Below, in pieces: positions 24,939 through 34,708 of a stretch of 64,000 nt of DNA. Under the pieces are notes generated by a model that saw only the letters and a list, made by a program, of their open reading frames with translations, made no database searches and was not told where the DNA came from. Origin of the DNA: Paenibacillus sp. (GTDB lineage: Bacteria; Bacteroidota; Bacteroidia; Bacteroidales; Muribaculaceae); NCBI GenBank assembly GCA_023663345.1, contig JAMPHR010000004.1, positions 1 through 64,000 of the forward strand. Direction: 5' to 3'. A program made the translations under genes and the position numbers. Every line of letters starts with the position of its first letter. The stretch's first letter is position 1.

Positions 24939-25700
24939 ATGGAACTCACGTTTAACGACTCATATTTCAGCACTCGGCGCTCCATACGCGCCTACGCTCC
25001 CGACAAGGAGATTGATCCTGAGCTTATCCGCTCGCTACTGAGCAAAGCCGCCCACGCACCCAACACAGGCAACATGCAACTCTACAGCGTGATACTGACC
25101 ACCAGCCCTGATGAAATTAAGGCCATCGCTCCGGCACATTTCTCCCAGCCGGCAATCACCGGAGCCAAAGCGGTGCTCACATTCTGCCTTGACCTCAACC
25201 GATACCATAAGTGGTGCGTTGACGGCGGAGCCGAGCCCGGACTCAACAACCTGCAAGGATACACCTGGGCAGTGATGGACACCGCCATCTTCGCCCAACA
25301 GTTCGTGACATTGGCCGAACTCAACGGTTTAGGCACATGCTATCTCGGCACCACCACCTACAACGCACCCATGATCGCCGAGCAACTGAGACTGCCTCAT
25401 GGAGTGGTACCGCTCCTCACCGTCACTCTCGGATATCCGGCTGAAAACCCAGAAATCCCCGAGCGTCTTGACCTCGACTGTATATTGCACGGTGGCCACT
25501 ACCATGACTTTTCCGACTCCGACATCAAGCGCCTGTATGCCGAAAAAGAGAGCATGGAATCCTACCGGAAATTCGTCGAGGAAAACGGGAAAGAGAATCT
25601 CGCGCAAGTATATGCCGACGTGCGTTATCCCCGTGCTGCCAACGAGCATTTCTCGGTCGTGCTTAAGGAATTTCTCAAAAATCAGGGCATAGAGATGTAA
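24939..25700 (+). CDS. Nitroreductase-family FMN oxidoreductase (NfsA-like)
   Basis: The N-terminal STRRSIRAYAPDKEID and SKAAHAPNTGNMQLYSV blocks bind FMN in the nitroreductase fold, and GLGTCYLGTTTYNA near residue 130 is another family block. At 253 residues it is closest to the NADPH-dependent NfsA/FRP type. The C-terminal 60 residues (YAEKESMESYRKFVEE...) form a helical extension. The physiological substrate is unknown. The next gene is a TetR regulator on the same strand, 47 bases on. Confidence 0.88.
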   Translation: MELTFNDSYFSTRRSIRAYAPDKEIDPELIRSLLSKAAHAPNTGNMQLYSVILTTSPDEIKAIAPAHFSQPAITGAKAVLTFCLDLNRYHKWCVDGGAEPGLNNLQGYTWAVMDTAIFAQQFVTLAELNGLGTCYLGTTTYNAPMIAEQLRLPHGVVPLLTVTLGYPAENPEIPERLDLDCILHGGHYHDFSDSDIKRLYAEKESMESYRKFVEENGKENLAQVYADVRYPRAANEHFSVVLKEFLKNQGIEM

Positions 25701-25718
25701 AGGCCCGAGATTTTTTCT

Positions 25719-25726
25719 TACCTTTG
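25719..25726 (+). promoter_or_regulatory. -7 element for the TetR-family gene
   Basis: TACCTTTG matches TAnnTTTG 22 bases before the ATG at 25748. The -33 box is not clear. Confidence 0.5.
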
Positions 25727-25747
25727 CAACTTGAATTACTCTGACAA

Positions 25748-26353
25748 ATGACAGCGATAGCCACAAAGACACGTGAACGGCTCCTTGACGTAGCCCGACA
25801 GCTCTTCGCCTCCAACGGCGTGGAGCGCACCACGATGAACGACATCGCCACCGCTTCCGACAAGGGGCGGCGCACTATCTATACCTATTTTAAAAATAAA
25901 AAGGAGATATATGATGCCGTGATCGAACGTGAGGCCGATGTCATTGTCAAAAGATTCAGAGACATCGTCCATTCCGATCTCGAACCTGTCGAAATGCTCC
26001 AGGCCTATCTTTGCGCAAGGTTTGATGTAGTCGACGAGACAATAAAAGCCTCTACCACCAGCCAGCTCATATCCTACATCACTCTCGACCACAAGAGACT
26101 GGAAAGAATACGCCGTCTGGCTGTGGAAAAGGAGCAGGGACTGTTCCGATCCATGATCGACAATGGAATAGCCAAAGGAGTCTTCGACCCCGACCAAGGA
26201 GCGTTGCTCCCGGCGATACACCAGATGCTGTTCCAGGGCGTAGACTACTGCCACCTGTGCGACAGCTACGAAGCCATGGGCATAAATCCCGAATCATTCA
26301 GGGACGACGTGATCCTATTCATAACCAACACGCTCGTAAAGAAAACCGAATGA
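25748..26353 (+). CDS. TetR/AcrR-family transcriptional regulator
   Basis: The N-terminal helix-turn-helix (residues of about 8-55: RERLLDVARQLFASNGVERT...TIYTYFKNKKEIYDAV) is textbook TetR. The remaining 145 residues form the variable ligand and dimer domain. It lies 70 bases before fabG. TetR-fabG pairs are common in Bacteroidetes, so it may sense acyl-CoA or fatty acids and adjust fabG; this is inference. The upstream nitroreductase is an alternative target. Confidence 0.9.
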   Translation: MTAIATKTRERLLDVARQLFASNGVERTTMNDIATASDKGRRTIYTYFKNKKEIYDAVIEREADVIVKRFRDIVHSDLEPVEMLQAYLCARFDVVDETIKASTTSQLISYITLDHKRLERIRRLAVEKEQGLFRSMIDNGIAKGVFDPDQGALLPAIHQMLFQGVDYCHLCDSYEAMGINPESFRDDVILFITNTLVKKTE

Positions 26354-26423
26354 CCGATATCGGACTTAACATTTTCAACTGCAATCAATTCTAAACCAAA
26401 CATATAATAAAACTTATCTCGAA

Positions 26424-27170
26424 ATGAAATTACTTGAAGGAAAAGTTGCTCTCATCACCGGTGCATCACGTGGCATCGGAAAAGGTATCGCTCTCAAATT
26501 TGCCTCAGAAGGCGCTGATATAGCTTTCACCGACCTGTTCGACGACGAGAACATGGCAGCTACCGTAAAGGAGATAGAGGCTCTTGGTGTAAAGGCCAAG
26601 GGATACGCCTCCAACGCTGCTGATTTCGCCCAGACCGAAGAAGTAGTCAACAAAGTGAAGGAAGACTTCGGCCACATCGACGTACTCGTGAACAACGCCG
26701 GTATTACCAAAGACGGCCTCATGCTCAAGATGACCGAGGCTCAGTGGGATGCCGTAATCGCCGTTAACCTCAAGAGCGCATTCAACTTCATCCATGCTGT
26801 TACCCCCATCATGATGCGTCAGCGCCACGGCTCGATCATCAACATGGCATCGGTGGTAGGCGTACACGGCAACGCCGGACAGGCCAACTATGCAGCCTCC
26901 AAGGCCGGCCTCATCGCTCTCGCAAAGAGCATCGCCCAGGAAGTTGGCTCACGCGGTATCCGCGCCAATGCCATCGCTCCCGGCTTTATCGAGACAGCCA
27001 TGACTGCCGCCCTCTCTGACGACGTGCGCAAGGCATGGGCCCAGAAGATCCCCCTCCGTCGTGCCGGTCAGGTCGAGGACATCGCCAACGTCGCTACATT
27101 CCTCGCTTCCGATATGTCAAGCTATGTATCGGGTCAGGTGATCGAGGTTGACGGTGGCATGAACATGTAA
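26424..27170 (+). CDS. fabG: 3-oxoacyl-[acyl-carrier-protein] reductase
   Basis: This short-chain dehydrogenase of 248 residues reduces 3-oxoacyl-ACP in fatty-acid elongation. It has the NADPH motif TGASRGIGKG near residue 12, NNAGITKDGL near 90, and the catalytic Ser-Tyr-Lys (MASVVGVHG...YAASKAG). The GFIETAMT block and the C-terminal EVDGGMNM are typical of true FabG. Confidence 0.95.
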   Translation: MKLLEGKVALITGASRGIGKGIALKFASEGADIAFTDLFDDENMAATVKEIEALGVKAKGYASNAADFAQTEEVVNKVKEDFGHIDVLVNNAGITKDGLMLKMTEAQWDAVIAVNLKSAFNFIHAVTPIMMRQRHGSIINMASVVGVHGNAGQANYAASKAGLIALAKSIAQEVGSRGIRANAIAPGFIETAMTAALSDDVRKAWAQKIPLRRAGQVEDIANVATFLASDMSSYVSGQVIEVDGGMNM

Positions 27171-27197
27171 TCAAGCCCCATCCCCCAAAACTACTGA

Positions 27198-27788
27198 ATG
27201 TTAACATACAACACCCATCGTCCGCGTCTCATTCTTCCCGAATACGGCCGAGCCATACAGAGCATGGTTGACCACTGCGTCACCATACCCGACCGTGAGG
27301 AACGCACCAGATGCGCCTACTCGATAATCAACACCATGGCCCGCATCCAACCCAAAATCAAGGAGCAGGATGACTGGAAAAGAATCCTTTGGGACCATCT
27401 TGCCTACATGAGCGGTTTCAAGCTCGATGTGGACTTCCCGGTCGAGATCTCATCACCGGAAAAGTACACGACAGCTCCGGAAAAAGTCCCCTATCCGGGA
27501 CGGCATATCCGCTACCGTCATTATGGCAAGGAAGTGGAACTGATTATCGAACAAGCGCTCCAGATGCCCGAGGGTCCCGAGCGTGACGAACTCGTGCTGC
27601 TTCTGGCCAACCACATGAAGAAACTGCTCATCGCCGTCAACAAGGACAATGTCGATGATGCCAAAATCTTCAAGGATCTGGCCGAATATTCCCACGGAAT
27701 GATCCGGCTCGATCCAGAAACCACGAGACTTCACGAATTTAAGATCGTGGCTCCTCCAGCCACAGGTAAGAAAAAGAGAAAACGCTGA
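27198..27788 (+). CDS. DUF4290 family protein
   Basis: The 196-residue cytoplasmic protein begins MLTYNTHRPRLILPEYGR, as in the Bacteroidetes DUF4290 family, and ends in a very basic tail (TGKKKRKR). No catalytic motif is known. In related genomes this family often sits next to murA and rimM; here rimM follows directly with a one-base overlap and no murA is between them. A role near ribosome or RNA is only a guess from the basic tail and rimM linkage. Confidence 0.85.
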   Translation: MLTYNTHRPRLILPEYGRAIQSMVDHCVTIPDREERTRCAYSIINTMARIQPKIKEQDDWKRILWDHLAYMSGFKLDVDFPVEISSPEKYTTAPEKVPYPGRHIRYRHYGKEVELIIEQALQMPEGPERDELVLLLANHMKKLLIAVNKDNVDDAKIFKDLAEYSHGMIRLDPETTRLHEFKIVAPPATGKKKRKR

Positions 27789-28321
27789 TGATACTGCGCA
27801 CTGATATAACTGAAGCCGGAATCTTTAACAAGCCCCACGGCATTAAAGGCGAGATTTCCGCTACGCTTGATTACGATATCGATCTCAACGAGGTCAAATG
27901 TATCATAATGGACGTGGAAGGCATCTTCGTACCGTTTTTTATTAAATCAGTGCGTCCCAAGACGGCTGAAACCTGTCTCCTCACCATCGACGGCATAGAC
28001 TCGGAACAGAAAGCCCGACCTCTTTCGGGCAGAGCTTTCTATCTGCTCAACAGCGATATACCCGAGGATGACACCGATGGTGAGGACGGGCTTTACGCCT
28101 CGGAACTCATCGGCTACACGGTAATCGACAGCATTATGGGGAAACTCGGCGAAGTCACCGATTATAATGACTCTACCGACAACATACTGTTGATTGTGAC
28201 CAGTCCGGACGGCAAGGACATATATATCCCTGTTGCCGATGAATTTATCGATGAAATCGACACCGACAACAACTCACTCCACACTTCCCTACCGCAGGGG
28301 ATTGTCGATCTCAACAATTGA
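27788..28321 (+). CDS. rimM: 16S rRNA processing protein RimM
   Basis: RimM helps assemble the 30S subunit head through ribosomal protein S19. The start ITEAGIFNKPHGIKGEISAT matches the RimM N-domain (GxxxKPHGIKGE), and the C-terminal half (ELIGYTVIDSIMGKLGEVTDYNDSTDNILLIV...IPVADEFI) is the PRC-barrel domain. Length is 177 residues. It overlaps the DUF4290 gene by one base. Confidence 0.93.
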   Translation: MILRTDITEAGIFNKPHGIKGEISATLDYDIDLNEVKCIIMDVEGIFVPFFIKSVRPKTAETCLLTIDGIDSEQKARPLSGRAFYLLNSDIPEDDTDGEDGLYASELIGYTVIDSIMGKLGEVTDYNDSTDNILLIVTSPDGKDIYIPVADEFIDEIDTDNNSLHTSLPQGIVDLNN

Positions 28322-28324
28322 CAC

Positions 28325-28624
28325 ATGAAAGAATTTGACGAAAAAGAAGCAATCCGCGCGATGCGTGAGGCACTTTCTCCTGAAGCTTCACAGCGGTGCA
28401 GCGATGATGAATTACTCAATATCATCGACATCATCTGGGACTGGTACGATGACCAGGGCCTGCTTGACATTGACGCCGAAGCCGATGATGACGACGTAAA
28501 TGTGGAAGCGCTCAACAGCCACGTGCGCAAAATGCTCGCCAAAGACAAAATGTCGCCCATACGCCCCGATGAAGTGGAACCTATCGTGGCCACTGAATTA
28601 CAGTACGAACAATCCCTTATATGA
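28325..28624 (+). CDS. Small acidic conserved hypothetical protein
   Basis: This 99-residue, strongly acidic protein (run EADDDDVNVEA near 55) has no signal peptide or known domain. It lies three bases after rimM and overlaps the next gene by ATGA, so it is part of the operon. It could be a small binding or assembly protein; no function can be assigned. Confidence 0.7.
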   Translation: MKEFDEKEAIRAMREALSPEASQRCSDDELLNIIDIIWDWYDDQGLLDIDAEADDDDVNVEALNSHVRKMLAKDKMSPIRPDEVEPIVATELQYEQSLI

Positions 28625-29262
28625 TCAGGACCTTTTCACTCCTCGCGCTCATTGCCATCTCCTTGGCCGGATTCCCATCCATGGCCAAAGACAAATACAC
28701 CGACCCATACAAAGGATATGAGGAATCGGCTTTCATGGACATGGACATTGAGCAGAACATACTCACTCCCGAGGTTGCAAAGGGAGAACACAATGCCGTG
28801 AGCCAATACATGAAACGTATCGGCCACGAACTCGCCAACAAAGGATACATCGTGGACATGACCCGCGACAACGAGGTGGTACTCGTCACCGTGCCATCCG
28901 ACGACCTGTTCCTGCCCAACGACACACTGCTCTCCCCCTCCGCTCCGGCCAAGCTCGGCCCCATAGTATCGATGCTACGCGATCCGGAGATGTTCAAGAT
29001 GGTATATGCTGTACACACCGACAACACCGGATCCGCTCAATACAACATGTATCTTTCACACGAACGCAACAATTCGGTTTACGACTGGCTGCTCAGTCAG
29101 GTAAGCGAGGATCTGATAGTGATCCCATTCGAGATGGGCGATACTGAACCCATCGAGCCCAACGACTCACGCAAGGGTCGTGCAGCCAACCGCCGGGTGG
29201 AGATATATCTGATTCCCGGCCCCAAAATGATAACTCAAGCCCATAAGGGTACCTTAAAATAA
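28621..29262 (+). CDS. OmpA-family protein
   Basis: A signal peptide (cleaved near PSMAKDKY) precedes 190 residues whose C-terminal half has the OmpA-like peptidoglycan-binding pattern (LGPIVSMLRDPE, YAVHTDNTGSAQYNMYLSHERNNSVYDWL..., then RKGRAANRRVEIYLI). The protein is probably periplasmic or outer-membrane-associated and holds the envelope to peptidoglycan. No beta-barrel is present in its short N-terminal part. It follows the small acidic gene with a four-base overlap. Confidence 0.82.
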   Translation: MIRTFSLLALIAISLAGFPSMAKDKYTDPYKGYEESAFMDMDIEQNILTPEVAKGEHNAVSQYMKRIGHELANKGYIVDMTRDNEVVLVTVPSDDLFLPNDTLLSPSAPAKLGPIVSMLRDPEMFKMVYAVHTDNTGSAQYNMYLSHERNNSVYDWLLSQVSEDLIVIPFEMGDTEPIEPNDSRKGRAANRRVEIYLIPGPKMITQAHKGTLK

Positions 29263-29294
29263 GAATACAATAAAAGCATTCACACACATAAGCA

Positions 29295-30776
29295 ATGGCT
29301 AAAGAACTTAAAGACCTCACCAAGCGTAGCGAAAACTATTCGCAATGGTATAACGATCTCGTGGTTAAGGCCGACCTCGCAGAGCAGTCGGCTGTAAGAG
29401 GATGTATGGTAATAAAGCCTTACGGCTATGCCATCTGGGAAAAGATGCAGCAACAGCTGGACCGCATGTTCAAGGAAACAGGGCACCAGAATGCCTATTT
29501 TCCTCTCCTGATCCCGAAATCATTCCTTTCGCGTGAAGCCGATCACGTAGAAGGATTCGCCAAAGAGTGTGCGGTTGTAACCCACTACCGCCTGAAGAAT
29601 GCCGAGGATGGCAGTGGCGTGGTGGTAGATCCCGCCGCTAAACTGGAGGAGGAACTCATAATCCGTCCCACATCCGAGACAATCATCTGGAATACCTATC
29701 GCAACTGGATCCATTCTTACCGTGACCTGCCTCTTCTTATCAACCAATGGGCCAATGTGATGCGTTGGGAGATGCGTACCCGCATGTTCCTCCGCACAGC
29801 CGAATTCCTCTGGCAAGAGGGCCACACAGCCCACGCCACTGAGCAGGAGGCATGGGAAGAAGCACGTAGAATGCTCGACGTATATGCCGATTTCGCCGAA
29901 AACTTCATGGCAGTTCCTGTCATAAAGGGCGTAAAGAGCGCCAACGAGCGTTTTGCAGGCGCTATCGAGACCCTCTGTATCGAGGCAATGATGCAGGACG
30001 GAAAAGCACTTCAGGCTGGTACATCCCACTTCCTCGGACAGAACTTCGCCAAGGCATTTGACGTTACTTATGTCAACAAGGATAACCAGCCCGAGTACGT
30101 ATGGGCAACTTCTTGGGGTGTATCAACCCGTCTGATGGGAGCCCTCATCATGACTCACTCCGATGATAATGGCCTGGTACTGCCTCCCCACCTCGCTCCT
30201 ATCCAGGTGGTGATCGTACCGATCTACAAGAACGACGATCAGCGCTCACTCATCGCTGATGCAGTTGCTCCCATCGTCAAGGAGCTCCGTTCGCTCGGCG
30301 TAAGCGTCAAGTTTGATGATGCCGACAACAAGCGTCCAGGATTCAAGTTTGCCGACTATGAGCTCAAGGGTGTTCCTGTACGCCTTGCCATCGGTGCCCG
30401 TGATATTGAGAACGGCACCGTGGAAGTGATGCGTCGCGACACACTCGAGAAGCATGTAGCACCCCTCGAAGGAATTGCCAAATACTGCAAAGATTTGCTT
30501 GAAGAGATCCAGACCAACATCTTCAAAAAAGCAGTCGCACATCGTGAATCACTCACCCGCACAGTCGATTCTTACGAGGAATTCAAGAAAGAGATCGAGA
30601 AGGGTGGCTTCATTCTCGCTCATTGGGATGGAACTCCCGAGACCGAAGAGAAGATCAAGGAGGAGACCAAGGCTACAATCCGATGCATACCGTTCGATGG
30701 AGACAAGACTCCCGGAGTATGTATGGTCACAGGCAAGCCTTCGGCCCAGAGAGTTATCTTCGCCCGAAATTATTAA
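29295..30776 (+). CDS. proS: Prolyl-tRNA synthetase
   Basis: ProS charges tRNA-Pro. The 493-residue length and lack of a large editing insertion indicate the archaeal/eukaryote-like form. Motif 2 is [24 protein letters not shown] near residue 160. The extra C-terminal domain ends ...VIFARNY, with a terminal Tyr as expected for that form. Confidence 0.95.
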   Translation: MAKELKDLTKRSENYSQWYNDLVVKADLAEQSAVRGCMVIKPYGYAIWEKMQQQLDRMFKETGHQNAYFPLLIPKSFLSREADHVEGFAKECAVVTHYRLKNAEDGSGVVVDPAAKLEEELIIRPTSETIIWNTYRNWIHSYRDLPLLINQWANVMRWEMRTRMFLRTAEFLWQEGHTAHATEQEAWEEARRMLDVYADFAENFMAVPVIKGVKSANERFAGAIETLCIEAMMQDGKALQAGTSHFLGQNFAKAFDVTYVNKDNQPEYVWATSWGVSTRLMGALIMTHSDDNGLVLPPHLAPIQVVIVPIYKNDDQRSLIADAVAPIVKELRSLGVSVKFDDADNKRPGFKFADYELKGVPVRLAIGARDIENGTVEVMRRDTLEKHVAPLEGIAKYCKDLLEEIQTNIFKKAVAHRESLTRTVDSYEEFKKEIEKGGFILAHWDGTPETEEKIKEETKATIRCIPFDGDKTPGVCMVTGKPSAQRVIFARNY

Positions 30777-30829
30777 ACAGGCATCATCCAAGGCCATTCC
30801 GGCCTGAACCTCACATTCACAACACATAA

Positions 30830-31105
30830 ATGGACAGCAAGGCTTTCAACACCCGTTTGGCTAAGACCATAAACAGGACTCCGGAGGAAACGGCCACCAT
30901 GACCGATGCCCTCGGGAAGCTCATGGCCGAGATCGGATCCGAGCTTGATTCGGTGGCGATACCGGGCTTTGGCACATTCACCTCTGTAAAGACCGATGAA
31001 TGTGTCATCACCGACACCGCTACCGGAAAAAGAACACTCGTGCCTCCGAGCATTAAGATGCAGTTTCAGCCAAGTGTAGTATTGCGTAAAAAACTCTCGC
31101 GATGA
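30830..31105 (+). CDS. HU-family DNA-binding protein
   Basis: This 91-residue protein has the HU/IHF fold: two N-terminal helices (LAKTINRTPEETATMTDALGKLMAEIGSEL), then IPGFGTFTSVKTDE and a beta arm ending IKMQFQPSVVLRKKL. It differs from canonical HU in the arm, suggesting a specialised nucleoid role. Its stop overlaps the start of the next gene, which also carries an HU domain, so the two products may form a heterodimer (inference). Confidence 0.88.
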   Translation: MDSKAFNTRLAKTINRTPEETATMTDALGKLMAEIGSELDSVAIPGFGTFTSVKTDECVITDTATGKRTLVPPSIKMQFQPSVVLRKKLSR

Positions 31106-32433
31106 ATCGTAAGATACCATTCCATGAACTGGCCTCACTTCTTGCGGCCAACTGCAATATATCGCCCGAAGAAGCCGAAGATTTTATCAAAAACTTCTTC
31201 GACCAGATTGCTGGATCATTAGGCGAAGGCGAATCGGTAAAAATTAAAGGAATCGGCACATTCGGGCTCACAGGAGAGAAAGACACCCCGGTGTCGTTCA
31301 CCCCTGATGCAGAAATTGCCGATACGATTAATGCCCCGTTCGCCTTATTTGAACCCGAGGTATTGAGCGACACTCTAAGTGACGAGGCCCTTGCTGACAT
31401 AGATGCACCTGTGAATGTGACAGAATCGATCGAGGACGAGCCATCAGCTTCTGAAACAAGCACTGATGACAACTCTCCCATACCGACCATCCCATCGGAA
31501 GAAGCAGCTAAGAATGAACCCGCTACTGAAACTGTCCCTGCCGAAGAAAAGAATGAGGATAATAGGACAGATGAGAATGATTCTGTTGTTGCAGAAGCCG
31601 AGACCCCATGTCCGGTAAAGACCATCGAGGAAACCACACAAGTTATTGAAACTACGGAGGAAGCTATCGAGGCTGAGGCTCAACCAGCGGCTGAACCTGA
31701 ATTAGTGCAACCTACAGCCAAGGCTCCAATCAAAGAGCCACCCACGGCAGTTGCTACCGATAAGGCTCCTGACACCACCGTGACAAAACTCGCGGAAAAG
31801 CCCGTGGTCTCAACAATAACCCCGACTCCATCTTTCCCGGAAGAGGAGCCTGAGGAATACTTGCCTGAAGCACATGGACAGAAGTCAGGTCCAGGCTTCG
31901 GATGGGGATTCCTGACAGGTATTATCGTAGGACTCGCATTGGGTGCATGTGCCGTATATTTTGCTATCGACTACATTATCCCGACTCCTGCGCCACAGGA
32001 ATCTGTGATTGAGGATGCCGCGAGCGACGAAGAGGTAGCCCAGGTTTTGGCCGAAGCTGAAGCCGTGCTCCGAGGCGACACTGCAATCTCAGCACAAGAG
32101 CCTGTTGCCGAGTCGAAGGCTATTGAAACCGGCAATGAGGCACCAAAAACCGAAGAGCCTGTAGAACAACCGAAATCCGAACCGGTCAAGGACACAGTGA
32201 GAGCCGGTTATCTACTTCATGACATGGCCAAGAAACATTATGGAAACAAATGCTTTTGGGTATATATCTATGAAGAAAATAAGGCAAAAATCACTAATCC
32301 TAATCGCGTAAGTCCTGGATTGGTACTGATTATCCCTCAGGCCGAGAAATACGGAATAAACGCATCAAGTCAGGCAAGCATAAAGACTGCCAATGAAAAG
32401 GCAGGCAAGATACTTGCCAAATTCCCAAGATAA
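31102..32433 (+). CDS. HU domain - transmembrane - LysM fusion protein
   Basis: Residues 1 to about 85 form an HU-like domain (FHELASLLAANCNISPEEAE..., IKGIGTFGL). Residues of about 95-265 are an acidic Glu/Pro/Thr-rich disordered linker. A single transmembrane helix (GFLTGIIVGLALGACAVYFA) lies near 270-292, followed by another acidic stretch and a C-terminal LysM-like domain (AGYLLHDMAKKHYGN...PGLVLIIPQ, about 367-413). The expected topology puts the HU domain in the cytoplasm and LysM in the periplasm, potentially linking DNA to peptidoglycan. It is coupled to the upstream HU gene. The architecture is seen directly; the tether idea is inference. Confidence 0.85.
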   Translation: MNRKIPFHELASLLAANCNISPEEAEDFIKNFFDQIAGSLGEGESVKIKGIGTFGLTGEKDTPVSFTPDAEIADTINAPFALFEPEVLSDTLSDEALADIDAPVNVTESIEDEPSASETSTDDNSPIPTIPSEEAAKNEPATETVPAEEKNEDNRTDENDSVVAEAETPCPVKTIEETTQVIETTEEAIEAEAQPAAEPELVQPTAKAPIKEPPTAVATDKAPDTTVTKLAEKPVVSTITPTPSFPEEEPEEYLPEAHGQKSGPGFGWGFLTGIIVGLALGACAVYFAIDYIIPTPAPQESVIEDAASDEEVAQVLAEAEAVLRGDTAISAQEPVAESKAIETGNEAPKTEEPVEQPKSEPVKDTVRAGYLLHDMAKKHYGNKCFWVYIYEENKAKITNPNRVSPGLVLIIPQAEKYGINASSQASIKTANEKAGKILAKFPR

Positions 32434-32507
32434 TATCAAAGGAAACATAATCCTGTAGCCTCTTTTAAATCTACTTACAGAGTTTAATTTTTAAGACTTA
32501 CTTATCC

Positions 32508-32551
32508 AAGCGGGGCTTCATCAGCTGTCTAAAGCCGATGGAGCCCCACTT
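32508..32551 (+). terminator. Putative terminator hairpin
   Basis: A stem of about 15 base pairs, AAGCGGGGCTTCATC with GATGGAGCCCCACTT, with one mismatch and a 14-base loop. It sits 75 bases after the HU-LysM stop. The U tract is poor, so termination may be factor-assisted. The rest of the 300-base gap to moxR is AT-rich with no gene; TAATTTTG at 32670-32677 could be a -7 element for moxR. Confidence 0.55.
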
Positions 32552-32733
32552 GATTACACTCCTGAAAATACTTCAAAATTCATCTAAAATTTGAGTTAAT
32601 TTTCTTAATACTAAAGAAAAAATAGATAAAATTAACACACCTCTTTCACACATTATTTGTTATAATATATAATTTTGTATTCATAATATAGAATCAAAAC
32701 AACTCAAAACGTCAATATATATCCAACCTCACT

Positions 32734-33729
32734 ATGAGCGAAACGGTTAATATCAGAGAGCTCAACGACCTCGTTGCAGGCAAGAGCAACTTCATCAATC
32801 TGGTCACACAAGGGATGGACCAGACCATCGTCGGGCAGAAACATCTCATTGACTCCCTGCTTATCGCCCTCCTCTCCAATGGACATGTGCTGCTTGAAGG
32901 CGTGCCTGGTCTTGCCAAGACACTTGCGATCAAGACACTTGCCCAAGTAATTGATGCAAAATACAGCCGCATCCAGTTCACCCCCGACCTTCTCCCTGCC
33001 GACGTTACCGGCACAATGATTTATAGCATCCAGAAAGAACAGTTCCAGATAAAGAAAGGTCCCATCTTCGCCAACTTCGTGCTTGCCGATGAGATCAACC
33101 GTGCTCCGGCCAAGGTACAGAGCGCATTGCTCGAGGCCATGCAGGAGCGCCAGGTGACCATCGGTGAAGAGACTTTCACGCTTGACGAACCGTTCCTCGT
33201 GATGGCTACCCAGAACCCCATCGAACAGGAAGGCACATATCCGTTGCCTGAAGCCCAGGTTGACCGATTCCTGCTCAAGGTAATCATCGGCTACCCCACC
33301 AAGGAGGAGGAAAAGATCATAATTCGTCAGAACATCAGCGGTGAGCGCAAGAAGGTGCAGCCCCTGCTCCGTCCGTCCGAGATACTGGAAGTACAGAAGA
33401 TTGTCGAAAAAATTTATCTCGACGAAAAGATCGAACGCTATATCGTGGATATTGTATTTGCCACCCGTAATCCTCAGGACTACCAGCTCAAGGATCTTGC
33501 AGGCATGATCAGCTTCGGAGCATCGCCCCGTGCATCCATCGGCCTCGCTCGTGCATCCAGGGCATACGCATTCCTCCGTGGTCGCGGCTATGTGATTCCC
33601 GAAGATGTTCGCGCCGTATGCCACGACGTGCTCCGTCACCGCATCGGACTCACCTACGAGGCCGAAGCCAATAACATCACCACCGACCAGATCATCTCGG
33701 AAATTCTTGACAAGGTCGAGGTGCCCTAA
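32734..33729 (+). CDS. MoxR-family AAA+ ATPase
   Basis: This 331-residue chaperone-like ATPase has Walker A EGVPGLAKT near residue 55, Walker B VLADEINRAPAKVQSALLEAM near 112, and the sensor block ATQNPIEQEGTYPLPEAQVDRF. MoxR proteins assist folding or insertion of von Willebrand A (VWA) domain partners, here BatA and BatB. It is the first gene of the bat operon. Confidence 0.95.
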   Translation: MSETVNIRELNDLVAGKSNFINLVTQGMDQTIVGQKHLIDSLLIALLSNGHVLLEGVPGLAKTLAIKTLAQVIDAKYSRIQFTPDLLPADVTGTMIYSIQKEQFQIKKGPIFANFVLADEINRAPAKVQSALLEAMQERQVTIGEETFTLDEPFLVMATQNPIEQEGTYPLPEAQVDRFLLKVIIGYPTKEEEKIIIRQNISGERKKVQPLLRPSEILEVQKIVEKIYLDEKIERYIVDIVFATRNPQDYQLKDLAGMISFGASPRASIGLARASRAYAFLRGRGYVIPEDVRAVCHDVLRHRIGLTYEAEANNITTDQIISEILDKVEVP

Positions 33730-33761
33730 TTTTCGTAAGTCAACCGTAATATCGCAGACTG

Positions 33762-34637
33762 ATGGAAGCCAATGAACTCCTGAAAAAGGTACGCAAAATC
33801 GACATAAAGACTCGCGGTCTCTCCCAGAATATATTTGCCGGAGAGTACCACACAGCCTTTAAAGGTCGAGGCATGACTTTTGCTGAAGTCAGGGAGTACC
33901 AGTATGGCGACGATGTGCGCGATATCGACTGGAATGTCACTGCGCGCCACAATCGTCCTTATATCAAGGTCTATGAAGAGGAGCGCGAGCTCACGGTAAT
34001 GTTGCTCATCGACGTGTCGAGGAGCCGTCTGTTTGGCGCTGTCGGTGAAGAAAAACGCGAGATGATAGCCGAAATAGCCGCTACCATAGCCTATTCGGCC
34101 ATCACCAACAACGACAAGATAGGCGTGATATTCTTCTCCGACAAAATCGAGAAATTCATTCCTCCGAAAAAAGGCAAGAAACACATCCTGCTTATCATCC
34201 GTGAGCTGATTGACTTTACTCCCGAGAATCCCGGTACTGATATCGGTGTGGCGCTAAGATATATGACTGATGCGCTCAAAAAACGTTGCACAACCTTCAT
34301 CATATCCGACTTCATTGACCGGCACGATTATTCTCGCCAATTGCAGATCGCTTCAAACAAGCACGACATCATAGCCATACAGGTATATGACAAGCGTGAC
34401 ACTTCTCTGCCCGACATCGGACTCATGAAGGTCTCGGATCTCGAGACAGGGAAAACCGGATGGATCGACACCTCTTCCCGATCCACCCGTCAGGCCTATA
34501 GCAAGTGGTGGTATGAACGGCAGCAGGCTATGACCGAGGCCTTGAGCAAGAGCCGTGTGGATCTTGCCTCAATCGCCACCGACGAGGACTTTGCCCGCGC
34601 TCTGATGGCTCTTTTCAAGAACCGTGGAGTAAGATAG
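33762..34637 (+). CDS. DUF58 domain protein of the bat operon
   Basis: The 291-residue soluble protein shows the DUF58 block GRGMTFAEVREYQYGDDVRDIDWNVTAR near residue 27-55 and a VWA-like core starting VMLLIDVSRSRLFG (DxSxS). DUF58 genes almost always follow moxR and are thought to form a complex with it, although the biochemistry is unresolved. The gene starts 32 bases after moxR. Confidence 0.93.
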   Translation: MEANELLKKVRKIDIKTRGLSQNIFAGEYHTAFKGRGMTFAEVREYQYGDDVRDIDWNVTARHNRPYIKVYEEERELTVMLLIDVSRSRLFGAVGEEKREMIAEIAATIAYSAITNNDKIGVIFFSDKIEKFIPPKKGKKHILLIIRELIDFTPENPGTDIGVALRYMTDALKKRCTTFIISDFIDRHDYSRQLQIASNKHDIIAIQVYDKRDTSLPDIGLMKVSDLETGKTGWIDTSSRSTRQAYSKWWYERQQAMTEALSKSRVDLASIATDEDFARALMALFKNRGVR

Positions 34638-34708
34638 AGCCACTTCCCCTCCACCCAATAGATACTGACAACATAAAACCGAGGTGATAAGATAAACGTT
34701 CAACTTGT

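Noticed and set aside
30786..30805. Terminator hairpin AGGCC-ATTCC-GGCCT after proS
   Set aside because: The stem is only five pairs with no U tract and it lies close to the HU start; not convincing.
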